Origin: Solimonas sp. SE-A11
Lineage (GTDB): Bacteria > Pseudomonadota > Gammaproteobacteria > Nevskiales > Nevskiaceae
DNA: 64,000 bases
Reading direction: 5' to 3'
Assembly (NCBI RefSeq): GCF_030345715.1
Contig: NZ_JAUASX010000001.1
Coordinates: 186,001-250,000, forward strand
The notes beneath the pieces were generated by a model. The model saw only the letters and a program-made list of their open reading frames with translations. It searched no databases and was not told the origin of the DNA. Of the stretch, positions 15,770 to 23,625 are shown piece by piece. The position numbers and the translations under genes were made by a program. Each line of letters opens with the position of its first letter. Positions within the stretch are counted from its first letter, which is position 1.

Positions 15770-17371
15770 TTACTCACTCAGGCAGGCAGCGCTCACGCGC
15801 ACCGACTTGGACAAGTTGGCCTGCAGCACGCCCGCATTGTTCCCCAGGCGCAGGCGGCGATACTCCACCCCGGCTGGCGGCGTGAAGGAAACCCTCACCG
15901 TATCCAGGCCCGGCACCAGGTGCAGGCCCAGCAGCGTCAGCTCCAGCGCATTGCTGCCGCCATCGCCCAGGCCTGAAGCGGCTACGCGGCCTGTCACCGA
16001 CGACACGCCGTCGGCGTCCGAGTGCAGCGACACGTACAGCTGGTTGAACAGACCCAGGTTCAGCACCGGGAAAGTGCCCGGATCGAGCGCCACCAGGAAG
16101 CTGACAGGCTTCGGCGCCGGGCCGGTGTTGATCGCAGCCTGCTCCGGCTTCAGTGCCACGTTGATCGCGGTCTCGCCGCCCAGCAGAGCTACGTTGTTGG
16201 TCAGCGTCGCGTAGTTGCTGCTGTCGGCGTCGATGACATTGGTGGCATCGTTCGCGGAGCAGATCAGGCACAGCACCGGCACGAACCAGCCGTTGGCCAC
16301 GAAGCGGTCGTCACGCGCCGGGGCCGCGCAGGCCTCGTCCGCCACGCGCAGTGCGCGGGAGGCGGTGACCGCCGCGTTGCTCTTCAGCGCCGCAGCGAGC
16401 GTCAGGCTGCCTTGCTGCTTGCCGGTGACATTGCCGCCGGCATCCACCGTCGCCAGCGGGGTGCCGGCCGGAGACAGGCTCCAGTCCAGCAGGCTGTCCG
16501 CCACCACGCCGACCGAGCCGTCGGTGAAGATGCCGATCGCCACCGCCTTGCGCGTGGCGTTCTGCACCACGTCCAGCGGCGTCGTGGGCGGCGTGTCGGA
16601 GGCGCCCGGCACCGGAGCATCCGACCACTGCAGCTGCTTCAGGCTGGTGACCGAGGCCGCCGTGACCGTGATCTGCGCGAGGGCGCTGAGCGGCAGGCCG
16701 TTGTAGGTGACCGGCAGGCTGCCGTCGGCGTTGTACAGGCCTGCCTTGAGCTGCGCACCGCTGGAGAGCGCCACGGCGGTGGCTGTGGTCGTCGGGCCCT
16801 GTGCCGGAGTGATCTCGACCGCAGGATCCGCCGTCCATTTCACCTGGTTCAGCATGCTCTCGATCAGGCGCTCCTGGCCGTCGGTGTAGATGCCGTAGGC
16901 AGCAAACGACGCGCTCTGGCCCAAGGACAGGTTCGCCTGCGAGCTGCCGCTGGGGCCGCGCACGATCAGCTGGCGCACGACCGGTGCGCCGACCGTCAGG
17001 CTGGCCGACGCGGTATGAGCCGAAAGGCGCGCGGTGATGTTGGTGTTGCCGGCGCCCTTGCTGAGCGCGACGCCCGCGGCGCTGACCGAGGCGATGGCCG
17101 GATCGGCCGCTTCCCAGGACACCACGGCGGTGAGTTCCCTGGTCTCACCCGTGCCACCCGGCGGTGCCGTGTAGTGGCCATAGGCACGGAACTGCCGCGA
17201 TTCTCCCAGCGCCAGCGTATTGCTGGTGGGGCTGACGCTGATCGACTCCAGGCCCGCCGAGAAATCAGGGCTGCTGGCGCCACCGCCGCCGCAGGCCGCC
17301 GTTGCCAGCACCCCGAGTATCGCCAGGCCTCTCACCACCCTTCCTAAACCCACCCTTCCAAGAGCGTTCAT
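15770..17371 (-). CDS. Ig-like (BIG2-type) repeat lipoprotein
   Basis: This 533-residue predicted lipoprotein has a hydrophobic leader ending LATAAC (Cys27) followed by a Gly/Ser-rich tether. Tandem Ig-like BIG2-type modules then start around SISVSPTSNTLALGESRQF and recur near QLIVRGPSGSS..LSLGQSASF; later modules contain DSLLDWSLSP and VTGKQQGSLTL segments. The C-terminal third is different, with a Cys-rich patch (VLCLICSAND) and a final SAACLSE; it may form its own domain. AAGGAAA precedes the start at 17371. It lies 100 bp upstream of ompA in the same direction and may be a surface or periplasmic adhesin-like protein. Function is not known. Confidence 0.82.
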   Translation of the reverse strand: MNALGRVGLGRVVRGLAILGVLATAACGGGGASSPDFSAGLESISVSPTSNTLALGESRQFRAYGHYTAPPGGTGETRELTAVVSWEAADPAIASVSAAGVALSKGAGNTNITARLSAHTASASLTVGAPVVRQLIVRGPSGSSQANLSLGQSASFAAYGIYTDGQERLIESMLNQVKWTADPAVEITPAQGPTTTATAVALSSGAQLKAGLYNADGSLPVTYNGLPLSALAQITVTAASVTSLKQLQWSDAPVPGASDTPPTTPLDVVQNATRKAVAIGIFTDGSVGVVADSLLDWSLSPAGTPLATVDAGGNVTGKQQGSLTLAAALKSNAAVTASRALRVADEACAAPARDDRFVANGWFVPVLCLICSANDATNVIDADSSNYATLTNNVALLGGETAINVALKPEQAAINTGPAPKPVSFLVALDPGTFPVLNLGLFNQLYVSLHSDADGVSSVTGRVAASGLGDGGSNALELTLLGLHLVPGLDTVRVSFTPPAGVEYRRLRLGNNAGVLQANLSKSVRVSAACLSE

Positions 17372-18046
17372 CTGTTTTCCTTTTTAAGCACATCAATTGA
17401 AGAAGCGATTCCCGGACGACCACCGAACTGCCAACCTTGGTCCTCCGGCAACAACATCCCCCGCGGGGCTGCTCTGGGCGCCCTCGTTATGATTTCGAAT
17501 CGATGAGAACCGGCTCCGCGCGCAGCGAAATTCCGGCCGGCAGCCCGCGCTCACGCGTGGCGGGCGGTGTGTGCCTGAAAACGGGTTCTATGCTTGCCGC
17601 ATCCCTGTTTCGCCCCTCATTCCGTTGAATGGCCAAGCCTGCAAATCATCCGGTCCCGGTCCGGATGAGAGGCGCGAAGGAGGGCAGGCATCGGCAACGC
17701 AGGCCCCCGGCGGATTTGCGGGCGCGCAGCTTGCAGCCTGCACTCGCAAAGGCAAGGCGGATGTTGGCAAAACCAGTAACTCATGTTGACTGCCAAATGA
17801 CCATCGGCGGTTTCAAAGCGATAAGCGGACGATCGGTTGATTTTTGCGGGATTTCCAGCGGTGCCAGGGGATTTCATGACATTTTCTATCCACTCGACCG
17901 GCCGAAATTCGTGGGCCCTCATTCGCAAGACAGCGGGGGGTGATGCCAGTAGTGCGCCCCGGACGCTAATCTCGGATAGGGACAACATCGCCATTGCTTT
18001 TCTGCGACATTCTCTGATCGAAAAGCCGTTCCCGGGACAAGGAAAC
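17372..18046. other. Intergenic region without a recognisable gene
   Basis: About 675 bp separate the lipoprotein from the divergent M14-type peptidase. Open frames on both strands (for example 17629-17943 plus, 17617-18048 minus) give Arg/Pro-rich or low-complexity peptides with no recognisable family. Base composition looks lower in GC than the flanking genes. The last 60 bp form the leader of the peptidase gene. No terminator or clear promoter hexamers were found. Confidence 0.5.
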
Positions 18047-18970
18047 ATGACCGCGCTTCCTCGCAGCTATCCCATCGGCACTCCCGGAACCCCGTGGGGC
18101 GAGGCCGAGAAGACCACTTGGTTCTCCCGGCAGCAGCATCTGCGCAGCTACGAGGCCGACGTCCTGGGCGTCATCCGCGAGCTGGAGGCCAGCTGCACGG
18201 TCGCCCAGTATGGCCAGCTTGAATACGGCGCACGCCACTATCCGCTGTATTCGCTGAAATCCGCAGGTTGGCGACCGGAGTTGCCGGTCGCCCTGATCAC
18301 CGGCGGGGTGCACGGCTACGAGACCAGCGGCGTCCACGGCGCACTACGATTCGCGCTGGGGCACCTGCATCGCTACGAAGGGCGCCTCAATATCCTGGTC
18401 GTCCCCTGCGTCAGTCCCTGGGGCTACGAAACGATCCAGCGCTGGAATCCCGATGCGCTCGATCCCAATCGCTCGTTCCGCGAAAACAGCCCGGCCGGTG
18501 AATCCGCCGCCCTGTTGCGTCTGCTGGCATCGGTTCGCGAGCGTGTCCTGCTGCACATCGACCTGCACGAAACCACCGACACCGACGAGTCAGAGTTCCG
18601 GCCGGCCCTGGCGGCGCGCGACGGCGTAGCCTTCGTCCCGGACGTCATCCCCGATGGCTTCTACCTGGTCGACGATACCGACGCGCCGCGTACGGACTTC
18701 CAGAGCGCCATCATCGACGCCGTGGCCAAGGTCACCCATATCGCACCGTCCGACCCGCAAGGCCGGATCATCGGTGCGCCGGTGGTCGCTCCCGGCGTGA
18801 TCCGGTATCCCCTCAAGCCTCTCGGCCTCTGCGCCGGCATCACCGATGCCGCATTCCGGACCACGACCGAGGTCTACCCCGACAGCCCCAATGCGGATCC
18901 GGAGGGATGCATCCTGGCCCAGGTCACGGCGGTGGGCGCGGCGATCGACTTTGCGCTGGCACACGAATAG
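18047..18970 (+). CDS. M14-type zinc carboxypeptidase / succinylglutamate desuccinylase-like
   Basis: This 307-residue zinc hydrolase has the first two metal ligands in GGVHGYE (His89, Glu92), a substrate-binding segment NPDALDPNRSFRE (134-146), the third ligand in HIDLHE (170-175), and a late TTEVYPD segment that carries the probable catalytic Glu. These define the M14 fold shared by carboxypeptidases and AstE-like deacylases. There is no signal peptide, so it is cytoplasmic. The start at 18047 has AAGGAAAC directly upstream; an open frame extends back to 17837 but the extra residues look non-coding. It is convergent with the amidase cluster and could trim peptide C-termini or N-acyl amino acids. 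Confidence 0.85.
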   Translation: MTALPRSYPIGTPGTPWGEAEKTTWFSRQQHLRSYEADVLGVIRELEASCTVAQYGQLEYGARHYPLYSLKSAGWRPELPVALITGGVHGYETSGVHGALRFALGHLHRYEGRLNILVVPCVSPWGYETIQRWNPDALDPNRSFRENSPAGESAALLRLLASVRERVLLHIDLHETTDTDESEFRPALAARDGVAFVPDVIPDGFYLVDDTDAPRTDFQSAIIDAVAKVTHIAPSDPQGRIIGAPVVAPGVIRYPLKPLGLCAGITDAAFRTTTEVYPDSPNADPEGCILAQVTAVGAAIDFALAHE

Positions 18971-19018
18971 GGTGCGATGCCGCCGGGGCGGCGGCCGAAA
19001 ACCCGTTCTGGCCCGGTT

Positions 19019-19058
19019 GAGGGCTCGAATCCCACTTTTGCTTTTGGCGGATAGGGAG
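19019..19058. other. tRNA-like fragment and candidate attachment-site remnant
   Basis: The stretch GAGGGCTCGAATCCC (19019-19033) matches the T-arm of the tRNA-Ser at 36684-36776 in 14 of 15 bases, in the opposite orientation. TTGGCGGATAGGGAG (19044-19058) matches the plus-strand reading of that tRNA's 3' end (TTGGCGGAGAGAGAG) in 13 of 15 bases, as a direct repeat. This could be the decayed distal end of a tRNA-integrated island, but both matches are short and T-arms are conserved among all tRNAs. Confidence 0.3.
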
Positions 19059-19060
19059 CA

Positions 19061-20482
19061 TCAAAGGCTGATGGGGGGGCGGCGTCCCTGCCATGGCCGC
19101 GCAGCTTCCCATTGAGAAGCGAGGCGCAGAAGAGTCGCTTCATCGCCCATCGACGTGACGACCTGCACGCCGACCGGCAGCCCTGAGCGGCCCTGGTGCA
19201 GTGGGACCGAAGCGGCCGGATGTCCGGTGAAATTCAGCAGCGGCGTGAAGAAGGCAAAGTCGGACAGCGCCCGGCGCAGGTAGCTCGCCACATCCTCATC
19301 GCTGCGCGAAGGGTCGAACTGCCCGATGAGGGGCGCGGGCGACACACCGGTCGGCATGATCCAGGCATCGAATCGCGCGAGAAAATCGTCAACGGCCCAC
19401 TTGGCGGCCTGGATGATCGCGTCCGCCTGGAAGACGTCGCCGGCGGTAAGGCCGTTGGCGAAGTCACGCATGCGCAAGGTCATGGGCTCCAGGGTCCCGG
19501 GACCGGCGATGCGGTTCGTGGCCTGCTCGATCAGCGCGATGCCGCGCGGCAGGGGCATGGGCCAGGCCATCATCAGGGTCTCCATCAGGGGCAACCAGTC
19601 GATCGGCGGAGAGGCTTCCTCCACGATGTGGCCGAGATCCTCGCAGAGACGTGTCGCTTGATCGATGGCCTCGCGGCAGTCCGGGTGCAGGGGCGTCGAC
19701 ATCGGGGAGTCTCGAGTGACGGCGATGCGCAGCTTCCCCGGGGGTGCTCCCACTTCGGAGAGGAAGGCCCGCTCCGGCGGCTTCACCCAGTAGCGAGAGC
19801 CGGGAACCGGCCCCTGCAAGGCATCGAGGAAAGCGGCGGAGTCGCGGACGCTACGGGTGGTGACGTGGAAGTGATGCAGCCCGAAGGGCCCCCCATCGGT
19901 CGATGAGCCGTTGGGGTTGCGGCCGCGGCTGGGCTTGAGCCCGAAGGTGCCGGTGCAATGCGCCGGACCGCGGATCGAGCCCCCACCATCGCTGGACGTC
20001 GCCACCGGCACCACGCCTGCGATGACCGCGGCGGAAGAGCCTCCGCTGGAGCCGCCTGGCGAGTGATCGAGGTTCCATGGGTTGCGCGTGGCCCCATGCA
20101 GCAGGGACTCGGTCACGCAGTAGGCGCCGAATTCCGGAGCCGTCGTGGCTCCGATGGCCGCGATGCCGACAGCCCTGAGCCGCTTCATGTACTCGCTGTC
20201 CTGCGCCGCCGTCAGGCCGGCACCCAGGCGGGAGCCCAGGACCGTCGGCTGTCCCCGGGCGCCGCAGCCTTCCTTCACCAGCAGTGGCAATCCCGAGAAC
20301 GCCCGACCGGCGACGAACTCGGCCGGCGCGGCGGGGCCGGACATGAAATTCAGCAGCGGATTCAGCTTCTCGATGGCGTCCAATGCGCAACGCGTGATTT
20401 CGGCAGTACTGACCTCGCCGCGCTGCACCAACTCCATCAGGCCAATGGCGTCATGGGATGCGTACTCACGCAGGGTCATCAT
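19061..20482 (-). CDS. Amidase (amidase signature family)
   Basis: This 473-residue enzyme has the Ser-cisSer-Lys triad of the amidase signature family: Lys70 in LPLLVKEG, Ser145 in [13 protein letters not shown], and nucleophile Ser169 in [10 protein letters not shown]. It hydrolyses C-N amide bonds, which in this locus may be a capped peptide or acyl amide. The start codon at 20482 overlaps the stop of the upstream transporter gene as ATGATGA, so translation is coupled. There is no signal peptide. It is the last gene of the leftward series receptor, S12 hydrolase, transporter, amidase. Confidence 0.93.
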   Translation of the reverse strand: MMTLREYASHDAIGLMELVQRGEVSTAEITRCALDAIEKLNPLLNFMSGPAAPAEFVAGRAFSGLPLLVKEGCGARGQPTVLGSRLGAGLTAAQDSEYMKRLRAVGIAAIGATTAPEFGAYCVTESLLHGATRNPWNLDHSPGGSSGGSSAAVIAGVVPVATSSDGGGSIRGPAHCTGTFGLKPSRGRNPNGSSTDGGPFGLHHFHVTTRSVRDSAAFLDALQGPVPGSRYWVKPPERAFLSEVGAPPGKLRIAVTRDSPMSTPLHPDCREAIDQATRLCEDLGHIVEEASPPIDWLPLMETLMMAWPMPLPRGIALIEQATNRIAGPGTLEPMTLRMRDFANGLTAGDVFQADAIIQAAKWAVDDFLARFDAWIMPTGVSPAPLIGQFDPSRSDEDVASYLRRALSDFAFFTPLLNFTGHPAASVPLHQGRSGLPVGVQVVTSMGDEATLLRLASQWEAARPWQGRRPPISL

Positions 20483-21864
20483 GAGTCGGGGGCTTCCATC
20501 GTGGTGGCCTTGCTGGCCTGCTTGCTGATGGGCACCAGCCACAACAATACGCCGGTCGTGACCATGCCTGCTCCCGGGAGCCAGGCGACGATCCATTTCA
20601 GGCCCGACACCGCTTGTGGCGAGAGGTCCGCGCCGGATCGGGTGGCGTCGAAGCCGAGAAGTCCCAGCAGCAGCAAACCCGCGCCGGCCGCCAGTGCGCT
20701 GCAGCCCTTGAGCACCTGCCCCTGGAAGGACATGTACAGGCCTGCGCGCTCCACGCCGAATTTCTCGCGGCCGTAATCGATGGTGTCGCCCATGATCACC
20801 GGGGCGACCACCAGCGAGGACAGCAAGCCGAAGCCGACGAGGCAGTTGATGACGGCGATCACCAGCACGCCGGAGTTCGGGGGCGCCAGTCCCAGGCCCA
20901 CGAAGGAGACGCCCGCGAGCATCATGCCGGCGGCCCAGACACGCTGGCGCGGATAGCGCTGTACCAGCAAGCCCCAGACCGGTATGCCCAGCATGCTGAT
21001 GGGAATGGTCAGCCCCAGCACCGCGTTGACCTCACCGGAGAGCCCCAGGAAATTGGTGAGATAGAGCAGCAGGACGCTGGTGGGAAGGCCGCCCATGAAA
21101 CTGCTCACGGCGACGATGCCGACCAGCTTGAGCAGCGGGCCATTGCCCGCGATGGAGGCCCAGATGTGTCGCAGGCTCTCACGCTGGGGCTTCATCTCTG
21201 CCGCTGCCTGTTCCAGGCCCGGCCGCTGGTCGGGGATGCGCCAGAGCGTCACCAGGATGGGCAGGGGGATGACGACGGCGATCAGCACGGCGCAGAGGCG
21301 CAACATCTGCATGTTCGGCTCGGCGGTTTCCAGAAGGCCCAGGGCCTTGCCCAATGGACCAACGGCGTAGAACAGGACAGCGCCCAGCAAGGTAAACATC
21401 GCGACCCAGGTGACGATACGCGCGCGATGGGCCGCCTGCGGCGAGTACTCCAGGATCCAGGCCTTGTAGGGAATCTCGATCAGGGACCAACCGATGTTCG
21501 CCACCAGGAACCAGGAGGCGTAATAGGTGATCGTGACCTGCGCGGGCGGTCGGAACAGGAACCAGATGGCGATGACCGAAACGACCATTCCGATGCCGAT
21601 CCAGATCTTGCGCCCACCGCCGTTCTGCTTGCTTCGATCGGAATGAAAGCCGATCAGGAAGTCGGTGCAGAAGTCGATCAACCGCACGACCAGGAGGCCG
21701 ATGCCGAGCGCGGTGAGCGTCAGGCCGGATTCCTTGGCGTAAATGCCCTGCAGCAGCGACTGGGCGGGCGCCTGCATGAAGGCTTGCAGGATGCCGGGCA
21801 GTGCGAATACGAACAGCAGGCTGCGCGTCAGTGGGAAGACGGCAGCGGCCAGGGGTGCGTTCAT
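20479..21864 (-). CDS. MFS transporter, GPH/MelB-like
   Basis: This 461-residue protein has about 12 membrane segments. The DFCTDFLIGFHSDRSKQNGG loop after the second helix and the IEIPYKAWILEYSPQAAHR motif are the GPH signatures, although the cargo of this subgroup need not be a sugar. It lies between a S12 hydrolase and an amidase and overlaps the amidase start. I infer inner-membrane import of the compound brought in by TonB receptor 2, or of a peptide-like fragment released from it. MlrD of microcystin degraders is also a multi-helix transporter in a similar setting, but direct homology is not claimed. Confidence 0.88.
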   Translation of the reverse strand: MNAPLAAAVFPLTRSLLFVFALPGILQAFMQAPAQSLLQGIYAKESGLTLTALGIGLLVVRLIDFCTDFLIGFHSDRSKQNGGGRKIWIGIGMVVSVIAIWFLFRPPAQVTITYYASWFLVANIGWSLIEIPYKAWILEYSPQAAHRARIVTWVAMFTLLGAVLFYAVGPLGKALGLLETAEPNMQMLRLCAVLIAVVIPLPILVTLWRIPDQRPGLEQAAAEMKPQRESLRHIWASIAGNGPLLKLVGIVAVSSFMGGLPTSVLLLYLTNFLGLSGEVNAVLGLTIPISMLGIPVWGLLVQRYPRQRVWAAGMMLAGVSFVGLGLAPPNSGVLVIAVINCLVGFGLLSSLVVAPVIMGDTIDYGREKFGVERAGLYMSFQGQVLKGCSALAAGAGLLLLGLLGFDATRSGADLSPQAVSGLKWIVAWLPGAGMVTTGVLLWLVPISKQASKATTMEAPDS

Positions 21865-21905
21865 GCAGTTCTGCTGGTTTCCGTAAAAGACTTCACGTTC
21901 AAGGC

Positions 21906-23582
21906 TCAGACCCGCTCGAACCGCATGCCACGCACACGGTCGGTGTCGAAGGAGAATCCGACGACCTGGCCGTTTTCTCGTTCAAGGCTGAGCGACGCGC
22001 TGTTGGGCAGCGCGAAGTGGGGAATGGAGTGATAGCTGCCACAGCCTACGACGTCTTCGGAGTAGGGCTGCAATTCCCAGTAGCCACGACCGTGCAGGGG
22101 GAGCAGGTCGAGCACCAGCATTCCGTCACGCAGGGCGATCTCCACTTCCTTCGGATAGCCCCGCTGCCGGTAACGTCCGCAGAGTCCGGTCGCCAGCGAC
22201 TCGGCTGTCGGCGGCGTCTCCGGCAGGCGCTCAAAGCGCTCAAGGTCGCCGCAGATGTGCATGTCGAGGGTATCGGGCGGATGGGCCCCTGCCGGCGGTT
22301 CGCGAATCTCGATGGTGCTGAAAGGGCCATCCGGCAGTGCCAGGCCCAGGCCCGCCTTCCTGAGCGGGCCCACGAGTTGGTTGTAGGTGGACAGCATCAA
22401 CTGCTTCGGCAAGTCGGGCCGGACCTCCCGAGCATGGAGATCGACCAGGGTCCTGGAGTCGCGGCTGTACCAGCGACCCAGCACGGCGGGGTAGTCGGCG
22501 GCGACGGGTGGTAGCTCGGCCGGGGTGAGATCGTCCTCCAGCACCGCTTCCAGCACCTTCAGCGCAAGCGCTGCGCTGGGAACATCCATTCGATTGCTCA
22601 TGACGACGATATCCAGCGCATGCCCGGGCGCCGTCAGCATCTGGTGCGTGGACCCCATGGTGGCGCCGGCATGGTGGATGATCTTCACGCCGCGGTGCTC
22701 ATCGAACATCAACCCCAGGCCGTAGCAATGGCGGCTGCCGTTGGAAAAGATCTGCGGCTCAAGCAGGCGCTGCCAGGTTTGGTCACGGCCGATCTTCTTC
22801 CGCGCGCCTCCCAGTTGGGCGGTCCAGGCGAGCATGTCGTCGACGGTGGAAATGATTCCGCCACCGCCGAGGTTTTCATCGCAGGGATAAATGCCGCGCC
22901 GCCATTTCCCACCGGGGCTTTGGACATGGAGTGTCGCCATGCCGGGGACGATGTCGAGATCGCTGGCGAGCACGGCGGTGTCGTTCATGCCCAGGGGCGC
23001 GAAGATGCGATCCGCCATGAACTGACCCCAGCTCATGCCGCTCACCCGCTCGGTGACCAGGGACAGCAATTGGTAGCCGCTGTTGCTGTAGGCAAAGCGC
23101 GAGCCCGGCTCAAAGTTGCACTCCTGGAGCCGCGACATCATCTGCAGGTGCCCGCCGCCGGGCAGATTCGTGTAGTACCCGCCGTTCTGTACGAAGATGA
23201 TCGGCAGGGGATCGTGGAGGCCACCGGTGTGATGCATCAACTGCAGCAGGCTCGGCCTGCCGCAGACGTCGCCCAGCTCCGGCAGCCAGGTGCCTATGGG
23301 CTTGTTGATGTCGAGCTTGCCTTCCTCCGCCAGCAGCAGGATGCCCAGGGCGCAGAATTGCTTGCTGGTTGAGCCGATCCGCATGCGCGTGCCGGGCGTC
23401 AGGGCGCTTGCATGCTCGATGCTGGCCAGGCCAAAACCGCGGCGATAGACCGGGCGGCCTCGTTGCGAAACCCCCACGATCACGCCAGGGGCGTCGCTGA
23501 GGTTCCAGGGCTTGAGCAGCTCGTCGAGCTTCTGCGTGATGGCGGCCGAAGCAGCCGGGACAGGGTCGGAGGAAAGGGACAT
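21906..23582 (-). CDS. Serine hydrolase, beta-lactamase/D-aminopeptidase fold (S12) (1)
   Basis: This 558-residue penicillin-recognising enzyme has SxxK at Ser71-Lys74 (GSTSKQF), the Tyr-x-Asn motif YSN at 165-167, and an HxG third motif at 304-306 (HHAG) in place of KTG. The HxG form and the added C-terminal beta-barrel-like region (about 370-558) resemble D-aminopeptidase (DAP) and peptidase MlrB-like proteins rather than true beta-lactamases. No signal peptide is seen, so it is likely cytoplasmic. It follows TonB receptor 2 by 43 bp and precedes the transporter. Likely activity: hydrolysis of amides or esters next to D- or modified residues. Confidence 0.88.
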   Translation of the reverse strand: MSLSSDPVPAASAAITQKLDELLKPWNLSDAPGVIVGVSQRGRPVYRRGFGLASIEHASALTPGTRMRIGSTSKQFCALGILLLAEEGKLDINKPIGTWLPELGDVCGRPSLLQLMHHTGGLHDPLPIIFVQNGGYYTNLPGGGHLQMMSRLQECNFEPGSRFAYSNSGYQLLSLVTERVSGMSWGQFMADRIFAPLGMNDTAVLASDLDIVPGMATLHVQSPGGKWRRGIYPCDENLGGGGIISTVDDMLAWTAQLGGARKKIGRDQTWQRLLEPQIFSNGSRHCYGLGLMFDEHRGVKIIHHAGATMGSTHQMLTAPGHALDIVVMSNRMDVPSAALALKVLEAVLEDDLTPAELPPVAADYPAVLGRWYSRDSRTLVDLHAREVRPDLPKQLMLSTYNQLVGPLRKAGLGLALPDGPFSTIEIREPPAGAHPPDTLDMHICGDLERFERLPETPPTAESLATGLCGRYRQRGYPKEVEIALRDGMLVLDLLPLHGRGYWELQPYSEDVVGCGSYHSIPHFALPNSASLSLERENGQVVGFSFDTDRVRGMRFERV

Positions 23583-23625
23583 GAACGTCTGGGATTCGAG
23601 GGTGGTCAGGTTTCGGCGGACGCCA

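Noticed and set aside
17617..18048. Minus-strand 143-codon frame and overlapping plus-strand frames upstream of the M14-type peptidase
   Set aside because: Low-complexity Pro/Arg-rich translations, no SD, mutually overlapping; treated as non-coding.
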